From contig NZ_FXWI01000003.1 of NCBI RefSeq assembly GCF_900177765.1, positions 248,001 to 312,000 of the forward strand: a stretch of 64,000 nt of DNA, given 5' to 3'. This stretch comes from Agreia sp. VKM Ac-1783 (GTDB lineage Bacteria > Actinomycetota > Actinomycetes > Actinomycetales > Microbacteriaceae). Positions 10,966 through 19,340 of this stretch are shown here, in pieces. The translations under genes were made by a program, and so were the position numbers. Position 1 is the first letter of the stretch, and every line of letters starts with the position of its first letter. The notes under the pieces were generated by a model. The model ran no database searches and was not told the DNA's origin. It worked only from the letters and a program-made list of their open reading frames with translations.

Positions 10966-12405
10966 CTATTCGTCGGCGAGGAGTGCAGCTGCGTCGGTCA
11001 CGTTTCCGAAGACGAGCGCCGTGTCGGTGACATCGGCAGGGTCGAGCGACGACGACTGCATCGTGATCACGAAGCGCTCGCCGTCGGCGCGTTCGAGCAA
11101 CCAGCTGCCGGCGAGGACGCCGGGCGCACTTCCGCCTTTGAATGCGACGTAGGGGAACGCCTCGGAATCGAACTGCAGGCCCGGGTTGGCAGACAGGATG
11201 CCGCGCACCGGCTCGCCCGCCGGTGTCGCGGCCTTCTGCTGCAGGGCCAGGTGGGCCGCGACGAGGTCGGCGGGGTTCGCGAACCAGTCGATCGACTGTT
11301 GCCAGGCGCTCGTCGAGAGATCGAACGACGACAACTCGAGAACGCCGCCCGGCAAGGAGTCGAGCACCGCTCGGCGCTCGTCGACACTGGAGTCCGCCCA
11401 CGCGGCGCGGGCATCGCCGAATGCGGCTCCCCATCCGATCTGGAAGAACTCCCTGGTCTTCACGAAGGGAGTGTTGAGGGTTGGGTCGTGGTGACCCATG
11501 ACCGCCAGCTGTGCTTCGACGGCCTCGCGGCCGACCCTGTCGATCAGCAGATCCGTGGCCGTGTTGTCGCTGATCTCGATCATCTTGGTGGCCGCGTCAC
11601 GCACGGTGACGAGGGTGCCGCTCGGCAGATCCTGCAGCTCGCCCGACGGAAGGCTGCGTGTGTCGTCGGAGATGATCAGATTGTCATCCCACGAGAGGGT
11701 GCCCGCCGCCACGGCGTCGGCCACGGCTCCGAGAACGTAGAGCTTGAAGACAGACCCGAGCGGCTTGGTCTCGTCACCCGCGATGTCGACGATGCGCTCG
11801 CCGACGCCCGCGGCATCCGATTCACCGGTCACGTGTGTGACGGTCATGCTCGTGTCGGCCGGAAGCGCGGCGACGTTCTTCTCGAGCTCCTTCCAGCTCG
11901 CCGCGGGCGTGCGGTCGGCGGGCGGCTGCTGGAACAGCAAACCGTTGATGAGGTTCTGCTCGTCGACGGAGATCTGCATCTGCAGCTCGGCGGAAGAGCT
12001 GTGCAGCAGAACGGTGAGGCCCCCGGTCGCCTCGGTCACGCTCGTGGCGATCCACGGCTTCGCGTCGCTCATCTGGCCGACGACGGCGACCATCTGACTG
12101 GCCGGCACCTGCTCGAGCATGGACGGCGCGATGTTCTCGGCGATCTCGGCCTCGGTCGTCTCCTCGTCGGAGTTGATCGTGTCGAGCACCCACTGCGCCT
12201 TCGTGCCCACTGGGGTGTCGGGCAGGGCGACCGCGGTCGGCGCTGCGGATGCGTCGGGACCGCTCGATGCGCACGCCGACACCGCGAGCACAACGGCGGT
12301 GGCCAGAGCAGCGACGAGCGATCGGCGCCGCAGAGAACGTGCACGAGGGGCACCCGCACTGCGAGAGGCACTGGATGAAGAGGCGAGAGGGTGGTTCGTC
12401 GTCAT
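10966..12405 (-). CDS. LpqF/ORF12-like class A beta-lactamase-fold lipoprotein
   Basis: 479 aa from the ATG at 12405. Residues about 20-45 are a signal with lipobox VSAC. The N-terminal domain (about 55-170) resembles the SnoaL-like domain of the ORF12/LpqF (Cpe) family; the C-terminal domain has the class A beta-lactamase fold with S218-VF-K221, S279-D-N281 and a K423-G-G-S replacing the KTG box. The Glu166 region of true beta-lactamases is not recognisable, so penicillinase activity is unlikely; relatives have esterase-type activity. Envelope-exposed. An earlier in-frame ATG exists at 12441, but the chosen one gives a normal signal and has an AAGACT -10-like element 6 nt upstream. Confidence 0.78.
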   Translation of the reverse strand: MTTNHPLASSSSASRSAGAPRARSLRRRSLVAALATAVVLAVSACASSGPDASAAPTAVALPDTPVGTKAQWVLDTINSDEETTEAEIAENIAPSMLEQVPASQMVAVVGQMSDAKPWIATSVTEATGGLTVLLHSSSAELQMQISVDEQNLINGLLFQQPPADRTPAASWKELEKNVAALPADTSMTVTHVTGESDAAGVGERIVDIAGDETKPLGSVFKLYVLGAVADAVAAGTLSWDDNLIISDDTRSLPSGELQDLPSGTLVTVRDAATKMIEISDNTATDLLIDRVGREAVEAQLAVMGHHDPTLNTPFVKTREFFQIGWGAAFGDARAAWADSSVDERRAVLDSLPGGVLELSSFDLSTSAWQQSIDWFANPADLVAAHLALQQKAATPAGEPVRGILSANPGLQFDSEAFPYVAFKGGSAPGVLAGSWLLERADGERFVITMQSSSLDPADVTDTALVFGNVTDAAALLADE

Positions 12406-12484
12406 GATCCCAGTCTTGCCGGGGTCGATCTGAGGGCACATCCCCCGAGCGGACTACCTTCGCCCGCTACCTCCGCCGAGCGAG

Positions 12485-12853
12485 CTACCTGAGTTCGTCG
12501 AAGTACGAGATGTTCGCGTCATTGCGTTCGCGCGCAGCTGCGGCGCGCTCCTCGCGAATGCGTTCCTGCTTCTCCTGCCGGCGGGCGAGCTCTTCTTGGT
12601 CTACCTCGACGCGGCGAACGGTGACGCCACCCTTGGTGGGCGGGCTCGTGCGCTTGGCGGCCGTGCTGGTGCGGGTCGTCGCAGATGCGGAGGTCTTACG
12701 TGGTGCTGCGGCGGGACGAGCGGCACCGGGGCTGGTTCCCGACCCTGAACAGCGGAATCCGGTCTTGTCTTCGTGCTGTACGAGTGTCTGCGAGACGATG
12801 CCCACCGCGACGGTACGCGAGCAGGCGGGGCATTTAGATCCAGCATTGGCCAT
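12485..12853 (-). CDS. Zinc-ribbon-like hypothetical protein
   Basis: 122 aa. The N-terminus has CPAC (residues 8-11) followed by a His (about 28) and a Cys in FRCSG (about 34), a possible one-metal ribbon. The middle is Ala/Pro/Ser/Arg/Lys-rich and disordered-looking, and the last 45 residues are a charged helix (EELARRQEKQERIREERAAA). No function recognised; it could bind nucleic acid. It is a single gene between the LpqF-like gene and a divergent small acidic gene. Confidence 0.6.
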   Translation of the reverse strand: MANAGSKCPACSRTVAVGIVSQTLVQHEDKTGFRCSGSGTSPGAARPAAAPRKTSASATTRTSTAAKRTSPPTKGGVTVRRVEVDQEELARRQEKQERIREERAAAARERNDANISYFDELR

Positions 12854-12985
12854 GGGTGGTGTGGTCTCCTCGGGTTTCGACCATCGTGTGGGTTCGACCT
12901 CTTATTTTCGCACGGATCGAGGCGAAAGGTACGCGTCCGTCGCAACCCCCATGACGACATGCGCGACCGGTCCTAGGCTGTCGAC

Positions 12986-13279
12986 ATGATCAACGACGAG
13001 ACTTCGCGACAGAGCGATTCGCCCGACGACGCAGGCGATGAAGCGCGTGACCGGCAAGCAGCAGCCGACTGGATCGCGGATCGCGCCGCCGGCGAGAACA
13101 TCACCACCGATATCGACGGTACGGTCACGGCTGAAGACGCGGCCACGTCGCCTGATCCGGATGCCTACGGTCACGCCGAGACCGACACGCTCGCCGTCGA
13201 AGACCACGAGCCGGCATCCCGCGACTACCCACGCCCCGATCCGCACGGCGGCATCACCCAGGCCGACCGACAGATCTGA
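12986..13279 (+). CDS. Small acidic hypothetical protein
   Basis: 97 aa, very rich in Asp, Glu, Ala and Thr, no hydrophobic segment, probably disordered and cytoplasmic. The C-terminus reads DPHGGITQADRQI. A perfect TAGGCT -10 hexamer at 12974-12979, 6 nt before the ATG, supports a leaderless gene and that the ORF is real. No known domain seen. Confidence 0.6.
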   Translation: MINDETSRQSDSPDDAGDEARDRQAAADWIADRAAGENITTDIDGTVTAEDAATSPDPDAYGHAETDTLAVEDHEPASRDYPRPDPHGGITQADRQI

Positions 13280-13326
13280 CCGGCCCATCCCGGGTTCTGA
13301 CAGGCGACTCCCGTACCCTGATGCGC

Positions 13327-14103
13327 ATGACGAGGCGCGCCAGCGAACCCATCTACTCCATGGCCATCGGAGTGGGGAGGGTACTGTTCGCCGGCCTGCG
13401 CACAAAACGCTCAGCGACGGGGCTCCAGAACATTCCTGAGCACGGCGGCGTCGTCATTGCCATGACGCATTTCGGATACCTCGAGTTCGCCCTCGTCGAG
13501 TGGCAGACGTGGCTGCACAACCGACGTCGCATCCGCTTCATGGCTACCAAGCGCGCCTTCGACAAGCCCGGCGTCGGCTGGTTGCTGCGCGGCATGCGCC
13601 ACATCTCCGTCGATATGAAGGCGGGGGCCGCGGCTTTCGAGAACGCCGTATCGGCGCTGACGTCGGGCGAACTCGTCGGCGTCTTCCCCGAGGCCGGCGT
13701 GAGTTCGTCGTTCACTGTCCGCGAGCTCAAGTCGGGCGCAGCACGCCTGGCACGCGACGCGGGGGTGCCCATCATTCCCGTCGCCGTGTGGGGCGGCCAG
13801 CGACTCATCACGAAGAACCGCACGATTCCCCTGAGGCAGCGGTTCGGCGTGCCGGTTCACTTCGTGTTCGGTGAGCCGATCATCGTGGGGGAGAACGACG
13901 ACATCGCGCAGGTGACGACGTCTTTGCGCGAGACGATGCAGGCCATGGTCGACTCGCTGCAGTCGTCGTACCCGGTAGACGGCACCGGTCAGTGGTGGCA
14001 GCCCCGTTCGCTCGGCGGCACGGCTCCGACGGTGGCCGAGGCGGCCGAGGCCGATGCCCAGCGCGAACTGCGCCGCGAGGCCGAGCGGGCCGCCAAGGGC
14101 TAG
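13327..14103 (+). CDS. PlsC-like 1-acyl-glycerol-3-phosphate acyltransferase
   Basis: 258 aa. PlsC-type enzymes add the second acyl chain to lysophosphatidic acid at the membrane. The four blocks are present in order: ITHFGYLEF-like catalytic box (AMTHFGYLEF, H48), RFMATK with the RGMRHISVD region, FPEAGVSSSF and IIPVAVWGGQR. The catalytic HX4D motif reads H48-FGYL-E53, Glu replacing Asp. The ATG at 13327 is preferred over 13321 because the TACCCT -10 at 13314-13319 then lies 7 nt away, as in other leaderless genes here. It may act on another acyl acceptor. Confidence 0.75.
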   Translation: MTRRASEPIYSMAIGVGRVLFAGLRTKRSATGLQNIPEHGGVVIAMTHFGYLEFALVEWQTWLHNRRRIRFMATKRAFDKPGVGWLLRGMRHISVDMKAGAAAFENAVSALTSGELVGVFPEAGVSSSFTVRELKSGAARLARDAGVPIIPVAVWGGQRLITKNRTIPLRQRFGVPVHFVFGEPIIVGENDDIAQVTTSLRETMQAMVDSLQSSYPVDGTGQWWQPRSLGGTAPTVAEAAEADAQRELRREAERAAKG

Positions 14104-14117
14104 GTTCCGTACTCGAA

Positions 14118-14172
14118 TCAGGAGGAGCGCGTGTCCGAGGACACTATCCACACGGAGTGCCTGTCCTCCTGA
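14118..14172. terminator. Bidirectional hairpin between convergent genes
   Basis: Outer stem TCAGGAGGA (14118-14126) with TCCTCCTGA (14164-14172), plus an inner GTGTCC-GA-GGACAC hairpin (14131-14144). It fills the whole gap between the acyltransferase (+) and aminotransferase (-) stops. Confidence 0.7.
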
Positions 14173-14173
14173 A

Positions 14174-15304
14174 TTAGTGACGCGACCCGAGCACCCTCGC
14201 GGCGGCGCGCACAGCGTCGTCGGTCGTCGTGGCGTGAACGGCGAAGCGGATGCGATCAGTTCCGTGAAGCGTCGCCGTCACCCCGGCGTCGGTGAGCGCC
14301 GCGTGCGCCGGCCCCGCAGAACCGTTGGGGAAGCCGGCGACCACGATACCGGCCCGCCGAGCACGCTCGCGCGGCGACAGCACGGCGACACCGACGCCGT
14401 CGAGGGCGTCGATCAGGACGTCGACCGTGCCTGCGATGAGCTCCTCGATCCGGGCGACGCCGATCGACGACGCCAGTTCGAGCGCGCTCGCGAGCGACCC
14501 CATCGAGAACGGCGACAGATTGGTGATGGTGTGGCGCCGTGCGTCGGGGAGGATCTCGTGCTCGAGCCCGTCGTAGAGGCCGGTTTCTTCGGCACCGGCC
14601 CAGCTGCCGAGAACCGGCCTGATCGCATCCAGGCCCCGGTCGCTGAAGGCGACGAACCCGTTGCCCCAGCCGCCACGCACCCACTTCTGCCCGCCCACGG
14701 CGAGGGCATCGGCGACAGCCCAGTCGGTGTCGATCACTCCGAAGCCCTGGATGCCGTCGACGACGAGCAAGCGCTCACCGATGACGTCTCGGATGCCCGC
14801 AAGGTCAGCGCGATAGCCCGTGCGGAAGTCGACGGCGCTGACGGCCACCGCGGTGATCGACGGTGTCAACGAGTCGCGTATCAGCTCTGGCGTCACCCGC
14901 GTCGGAGCGGAGGCGCCTCCGCCGGGCATCATTCGCATGGCGAGGAGGCCGGCCGCTTCGGCGCGTCGCCACGGGTAGACGTTGGCCGGAAACTCGTCGG
15001 GGCTCACGAGAACCTCGCCGCTCACGCCGAAAGCGATCTGCATCAGGCCGAGCGAGGTGCTCGTGGTCAGGGCGATGCGCTCGATCGGCGTGCCGGTGAG
15101 GGCGGCGACCGCTGCCCGTGCTCGCGCGTCTTCGGAGTGCAGCGTCGCCGACGCGTGCACGCCGCCGGCCATCGCGAGGTTCTGAAGGTGCTGCGTGGTG
15201 GCGACGACCTGGCGTGACGGAGGTCCGTAGCTCGCGTGGTTGAGGTAGAGCTCTTCTTCGGCGAAACTCTCGAGGTACTCGATCTCGTGGAGGGCCGATG
15301 TCAC
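14174..15304 (-). CDS. Class V aminotransferase-fold PLP enzyme
   Basis: 376 aa. It looks like the cysteine desulfurase/isopenicillin epimerase-like branch of fold-type I PLP enzymes. Visible are LYLNHASYGPP at the N-terminus, a TTSTSLGLMQIAF cofactor-phosphate region, VVDGIQGFGVID with the PLP-binding Asp and partner residue, and the Schiff-base Lys in AVGGQKWVRGGWG. The C-terminal small domain ends in RAAARVL. The exact reaction is unknown. The GTG start at 15304 overlaps the stop of the upstream methyltransferase gene (GTGA), showing coupling. A long in-frame upstream extension is only a shadow of that gene. Confidence 0.82.
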   Translation of the reverse strand: MTSALHEIEYLESFAEEELYLNHASYGPPSRQVVATTQHLQNLAMAGGVHASATLHSEDARARAAVAALTGTPIERIALTTSTSLGLMQIAFGVSGEVLVSPDEFPANVYPWRRAEAAGLLAMRMMPGGGASAPTRVTPELIRDSLTPSITAVAVSAVDFRTGYRADLAGIRDVIGERLLVVDGIQGFGVIDTDWAVADALAVGGQKWVRGGWGNGFVAFSDRGLDAIRPVLGSWAGAEETGLYDGLEHEILPDARRHTITNLSPFSMGSLASALELASSIGVARIEELIAGTVDVLIDALDGVGVAVLSPRERARRAGIVVAGFPNGSAGPAHAALTDAGVTATLHGTDRIRFAVHATTTDDAVRAAARVLGSRH

Positions 15305-16056
15305 GCGGCGACCCGCGCGATCGTGACCCTGGTGACGTAGGGCATGGGGTAGCTCGTGCGCCCGGCGAGGTCGGGATGCTCGTCGAGCAGCTTGCCGAGA
15401 CGCGCCAGCATCTCGTCGCGTTCGGCGTCGGCCATCGTGATCACGTAGCTGCGCGAGGTGACCATGGCGAGGAACTGCTCGCGGCTCATCTCGGCCACCC
15501 AGCGGAATTCGCGGTATGCCTGACGTTCGAGAGGAGCGCCAACGGGAGGCGTCTGGCTGTCGTACTTCTCGGCCTCGGATGCACCCATCACCTCGCCGAG
15601 ACGGGCAACCCAGTCGACCTCGGAGTCCCTGATGTTCCACACGAGGGCGAGAGCGCCTCCTGGCTCGAGTACCCGCGCGACCTCGAGTGACGTCGCGGGA
15701 ACATCGACCCAGTGCCATGCCTGCGCGACGGTGATGAGCGCGACGCTCGCGTCGTCGAGGGGAAGGTGCTCTCCGCTGCCCTCCAGCGCCGTGACCGCGG
15801 GCAGGTTCTGCGCGAGTCGCTCGCGCATGAGCGGGTCGGGCTCGACGGCGACCACCGTCATCCCTCGGCTGACGAGTCGGGCAGTGAACTTGCCTGTTCC
15901 CGCGCCGAGGTCGGCCACCCGCATGCCAGACGGATGCGTCGGGCCGGCCTGCTCGAGGATCCAGTCGACCGCCTCGCTCGGGTAACTCGGGCGACCTCGG
16001 TCGTAGTCTCCGACGTTGCGGCCGAAAGACAGGGCGTGTTCGTCGGAGCGGGCCAT
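15301..16056 (-). CDS. Class I SAM-dependent methyltransferase
   Basis: 251 aa. Rossmann-fold methyltransferase: motif I is VADLGAGTGKFTARL (about residues 43-57), motif II ends in VAVEPDPLM, and the post-motif region has AQAWHWVD, as in the ubiquinone/UbiE-like and Trans-aconitate-like group (Methyltransf_11). Substrate not predictable. The ATG at 16056 lies 7 nt after a TAGAAT -10 element (minus strand 16064-16069), so it is leaderless. It is followed in overlap by the aminotransferase gene, so the two probably act together. Confidence 0.85.
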   Translation of the reverse strand: MARSDEHALSFGRNVGDYDRGRPSYPSEAVDWILEQAGPTHPSGMRVADLGAGTGKFTARLVSRGMTVVAVEPDPLMRERLAQNLPAVTALEGSGEHLPLDDASVALITVAQAWHWVDVPATSLEVARVLEPGGALALVWNIRDSEVDWVARLGEVMGASEAEKYDSQTPPVGAPLERQAYREFRWVAEMSREQFLAMVTSRSYVITMADAERDEMLARLGKLLDEHPDLAGRTSYPMPYVTRVTIARVAA

Positions 16057-16107
16057 GACTTCGATTCTAGGGACGGCTCCCGCTGCGAGGCGTACTCTTG
16101 AACCCTC

Positions 16108-16995
16108 ATGGAACTCCGCCAACTCGAGCACTTCGTCGCCGTCGCCGAGCACCAGCACTTCACCCGCGCCGCCGAGTCGCTGCAGATCTCGCAGTCGGGG
16201 CTCTCCGCGTCGATCCGGGCACTGGAGACCGAGCTCGGCACCACTCTCTTCACGCGCAGCACCCGACGCGTGCAGCTCACTCCCGCGGGAACCGCGATGC
16301 TGGAGGAATCCCAGCGCGCCGTGGCCAGCGCATCCGCCGCCCGGGATGCCGTGCTCGCCGTGCGGGGAGTTCTGCGCGGCGCCCTGCGCATCGGAACCGA
16401 ACAGTGCCTCGGCGGAGTGCACCTGCCTCAGGAGCTCGCCGACTTCCGGCGCTCACACCCCGCGGTGTCGGTGAGGCTCGGCTTCGCCGGATCGACGACG
16501 CTGATCGATCAGGTAGCGACCGGTCTTCTCGACCTGGCGCTCGTCGCCGACTGTGGAGCGGTGCCCTCGACCGTCGAACTTCTGCCCATCGCATCGGAAG
16601 GTTTCGTGGTGCTGTGCCATCCGGACCACCCTCTCGCGGGCCGGGGCCGCGTCGAGATCGGTGACCTCGCCGACGAGACGTTCGTCGGATTCGCGGACGG
16701 GTGGGCCGCCCGGGTGCTCGCCGACCGTGCGTTCGCCGAGGAGGGGCTCGCGCACTCGGTCGAGCTGGAGGTCGGAGACGTCGGATCGTTGCTCGACCTG
16801 GTCGGCTACGGGCTCGGCGTCGCCGTGGTTCCCGCCCACTTCGCGTTCAAGCGGCCCGATCTGCTGAGCGCCGTACCCGTCACTCACGACGCGCTCGTGT
16901 GGACGACCGCTATCGCCGTTCCACGCCAAGCCGCGCCGGCCGCCGCCGCCCTCGTCGGGCGCCTGCGGCAGCCGGCGCTGAAGCCCGCGGCGTAG
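16108..16995 (+). CDS. LysR family transcriptional regulator
   Basis: 295 aa. The winged HTH is at residues 1-60 (MELRQLEHFVAVAEHQHFTR, then SLQISQSGLSASIRALE), and a LysR substrate-binding domain covers about 90-290. It diverges from the methyltransferase/aminotransferase pair with only 51 bp between starts, so it may regulate that operon. A TACTCT -10 at 16093-16098 gives a very short leader. Effector unknown. Confidence 0.88.
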   Translation: MELRQLEHFVAVAEHQHFTRAAESLQISQSGLSASIRALETELGTTLFTRSTRRVQLTPAGTAMLEESQRAVASASAARDAVLAVRGVLRGALRIGTEQCLGGVHLPQELADFRRSHPAVSVRLGFAGSTTLIDQVATGLLDLALVADCGAVPSTVELLPIASEGFVVLCHPDHPLAGRGRVEIGDLADETFVGFADGWAARVLADRAFAEEGLAHSVELEVGDVGSLLDLVGYGLGVAVVPAHFAFKRPDLLSAVPVTHDALVWTTAIAVPRQAAPAAAALVGRLRQPALKPAA

Positions 16996-17004
16996 CTTCT
17001 TCTC

Positions 17005-17224
17005 GCTGGTCGAGGAGGCTGCGCTGGTCGAGTAGGCCGCCTGCGGCCGTATCGAGACCACACTAAAGCGGTCTCGATACGCCGGCTCCTTCGTCGCGCG
17101 GCTACTCGACCAGCGCAGGTGGGGTGTCGCGCGGCTACTCGACCAGCGCAGGGTGGGGTATCGCGCGGCTACTCGACCAGCGCAGGGTGGGGTATCGCGC
17201 GGCTACTCGACCAGCGCAGGGTGG
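17005..17224. repeat. Dispersed palindromic repeat with four tandem half-units
   Basis: The left part is an inverted repeat: TGCGCTGGTCGAGTAG (17020-17035) to GTATCGAGACC (17049-17059), mirrored by GGTCTCGATAC (17070-17080) to CTACTCGACCAGCGCA. The right half is then repeated in tandem, with units of 33, 34, 34 and about 30 bp starting at 17094, 17127, 17161 and 17195, each containing CGCGGCTACTCGACCAGCG. It sits between the LysR stop and the aldo/keto reductase stop. The same words recur at 47384, 51865 and 59428. Confidence 0.9.
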
Positions 17225-17225
17225 C

Positions 17226-18086
17226 CTACGCGTCGAGGGCGGCGAACTCCTCGGGCGTCAGCTCGAAGTCGGCGGCGAGTGCCGAGTTCGTGATCGACTC
17301 CGGGCGCGAGGCGCCAGGGATCGGGATGACGTGCGGCGACTTCGCGAGCTCCCACGCGAGGCAGACGATCTGAGGGGTCACTCCGCGGTCGCGCGCGATG
17401 CGACCGAATGCCTCGTAGCTCTCGCCCAGCGATGCCGCATTCGTGATGCCGCCGAGGGGGCTCCACGGAAGGAATGCGACTCCGAGCTCGTCGGCGAGCA
17501 CGAGTTCCTTCTCGCTCGAGCGGAACTTCGGCGAGAACTGGTTCTGCACCGAAACGAGGCGACCACCGAGAATCTCGTTCGCCTGGCGGATCTGATCGGG
17601 GTCGGCGTTCGAGATGCCGGCCATGCGAATCGTGCCCGCATCCAGAAGCTCGCGCAGAGCGCCGATCGAATCGGCGTAGGCGACCTTCGGGTCGGGTCGG
17701 TGGTACTGGTAGAGGCCGATCGAGTCGACGCCCAGGCGCCGGGCCGAGGCTTCGGCCGCCTGCTTGAGATAGTCCGGATGCCCATTCTGGGCCCACGGTC
17801 CGGGCTCGGGCCGCAGGTGGCCCCCCTTTGTCGCGACCAGCACGGAGGAGGTGTCGCCTCCGTAGCTCTTCAGCGCCTTGGCGATGAGCAGCTCGTTGTG
17901 ACCGACCTCGTCTTCGGCTGCCAGATGGTACGCATCGGCCGTGTCGATGAGGGTGACGCCGGCGTCGAGGGCGGCGTGGATCGTGGCGATGGAGCGTTCC
18001 TCGTCGGGCCTGCCCTCGATCGACATGGGCATGCCACCCAGTCCGATGGCGCTCATGGAGATGTCGCCGATGGTGCGTTGCTTCAT
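17226..18086 (-). CDS. Aldo/keto reductase
   Basis: 286 aa, a TIM-barrel NADPH-dependent carbonyl reductase. The tetrad regions are visible: LIDTADAYH (Asp and Tyr), VLVATKGG (Lys) and LYQYHRPD (His). The C-terminus carries the cofactor loop IPGASRPESI. The start at 18086 has a Shine-Dalgarno (GAAAGGAA) on the minus strand and gives the family's MKQRTIGD-type N-terminus. It lies 22 bp downstream of a second aldo/keto reductase gene, so the two form an operon. Substrate unknown. Confidence 0.88.
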   Translation of the reverse strand: MKQRTIGDISMSAIGLGGMPMSIEGRPDEERSIATIHAALDAGVTLIDTADAYHLAAEDEVGHNELLIAKALKSYGGDTSSVLVATKGGHLRPEPGPWAQNGHPDYLKQAAEASARRLGVDSIGLYQYHRPDPKVAYADSIGALRELLDAGTIRMAGISNADPDQIRQANEILGGRLVSVQNQFSPKFRSSEKELVLADELGVAFLPWSPLGGITNAASLGESYEAFGRIARDRGVTPQIVCLAWELAKSPHVIPIPGASRPESITNSALAADFELTPEEFAALDA

Positions 18087-18108
18087 GATGTTCCTTTCGT
18101 GTCCTGGA

Positions 18109-19080
18109 TTACCAGGCGTAGTCCTCGGGGGCGGTCTTGTGGCCGGGGAAGATCTCGTCGAGCCGAGCCAGCGCATCCGCGTCGAGCGTGATGTCGACCG
18201 ACGCGATGGCGGTGTCGAGCTGGTTCATGGTGCGGGGTCCGGTGATGGGCGCGGTGACGGCGGGCTGGTGCAGCAGCCAGGCCAGAGCGAGTTCGGCGGG
18301 CGAGTGCCCGAGCTCGGCCGCGAAGGCCTCGTACTGCTCGAGCTGCGGGCGTAGCTTCTCGAGCGCCTCGGCAGCACGGTCGTCGCGACGACGCGACCCG
18401 TCGGCCTCCTTGTCGAGCACCCCGGCGAGCAACCCTCCCTGCAGGGGAGACCAGGGGATGACGCCCAGCCCATAGGCCTGCGCGGCTGGAAGCACCTCAC
18501 GCTCCACGTCGCGCACGATGAGGTTGTAGATCGACTGCTCGCTCACCAGGCCGGTGAAGTGGCGCGCTTTCGCGGCCTCCTGCGCCTGTGCGATGTGCCA
18601 GCCGGCGAAGTTGCTCGAGCCCGTGTAGAGGATCTTTCCCTGCTGCACGGCCACCTCGATGGCCTGCCAGATCTCCTCCCAGGGTGTCGCCCGGTCGATG
18701 TGGTGGAACTGGTAGAGGTCGATGTAGTCGGTCTGCAGCCGGGTGAGGCTGGCATCGAGGGCGCGGCGGATATTGAGGGCGGACAGCTTGCCGTCGTTGG
18801 GATAGTCGGTCATGTCGCCGTAGAGCTTCGTGGCGAGCACCGTCTTCTCGCGTCGCCCGCCGCCCTGCGCGAAGAACCGTCCGACGATCTCCTCGGTCGC
18901 GCCGCGGCCCAGGGTCTGGCCATAGACGTTGGCGGTGTCGAAGAAGTTGACGCCCTGTGCGTGAGCCGCATCCATGATCGCGTGCGAGTCGGGTTCGCTG
19001 GTCTGGGGGCCGAAGTTCATCGTGCCGAGCACGACGCGCGAGACACGCAGGCCCGTTCGTCCGAGATGTGCGTATTCCAT
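18109..19080 (-). CDS. Aldo/keto reductase
   Basis: 323 aa, closer to the YajO/Kv-beta-like branch of aldo/keto reductases: MEYAHLGRTGLRVSRVVLGTM-type N-terminus, FFDTANVYGQ, LATKLYGD and LYQFHHID supply the Asp-Tyr-Lys-His set, and ITGPRTMNQL is the cofactor site. It precedes the other reductase gene in the operon. A CAGGCT element 6 nt before the ATG suggests a leaderless start. Confidence 0.88.
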   Translation of the reverse strand: MEYAHLGRTGLRVSRVVLGTMNFGPQTSEPDSHAIMDAAHAQGVNFFDTANVYGQTLGRGATEEIVGRFFAQGGGRREKTVLATKLYGDMTDYPNDGKLSALNIRRALDASLTRLQTDYIDLYQFHHIDRATPWEEIWQAIEVAVQQGKILYTGSSNFAGWHIAQAQEAAKARHFTGLVSEQSIYNLIVRDVEREVLPAAQAYGLGVIPWSPLQGGLLAGVLDKEADGSRRRDDRAAEALEKLRPQLEQYEAFAAELGHSPAELALAWLLHQPAVTAPITGPRTMNQLDTAIASVDITLDADALARLDEIFPGHKTAPEDYAW

Positions 19081-19235
19081 TGCTCAAGCCTGCGCGCCGA
19101 CGGCCCGGCCTGTCCAACAGGGAACCCCGATCGAATTGACGCCTCGCTCTTCTCAATCGGTCGGAGGCAGGCGGGTTCGGGCTCTGTCGCTTCGAGGACC
19201 CGCGGAGTGCAGGGGTTCTTCCGAGGGTCGTTCTC

Positions 19236-19241
19236 TATGCT
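19236..19241 (+). promoter_or_regulatory. -10 element for the 30-aa leader ORF and CNNM gene
   Basis: TATGCT followed by exactly 6 nt and then ATG (19248), the leaderless spacing of this window. It is the only evident promoter before the CNNM-family gene. Confidence 0.55.
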
Positions 19242-19247
19242 CGGAGC

Positions 19248-19340
19248 ATGACATCGTCTGCGAGCAATTCCGACCATCACCATCCGAGCGCCCGGGTGAC
19301 CCCGGGCGCGCACCCCGGTTCGACGGAGTTCCTCCGATGA
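19248..19340 (+). CDS. 30-aa leaderless upstream ORF, coupled to the CNNM gene
   Basis: MTSSASNSDHHHPSARVTPG begins a 30-residue frame whose TGA overlaps the start of the CNNM gene as ATGA. It has a well-placed -10 hexamer (TATGCT) and no space for a 5' leader. The peptide is polar with a DHHH cluster and no hydrophobic segment. It may simply deliver ribosomes to the next gene, or its translation may sense something (the His run suggests metal or histidine supply, a guess). The downstream gene lacks a good Shine-Dalgarno of its own. Confidence 0.5.
   Translation: MTSSASNSDHHHPSARVTPGAHPGSTEFLR

Noticed and set aside
17094-17224. CRISPR-like array of 33-34 bp units
   Set aside because: Units are contiguous with no variable spacers and contain words of the dispersed repeat; no cas genes.
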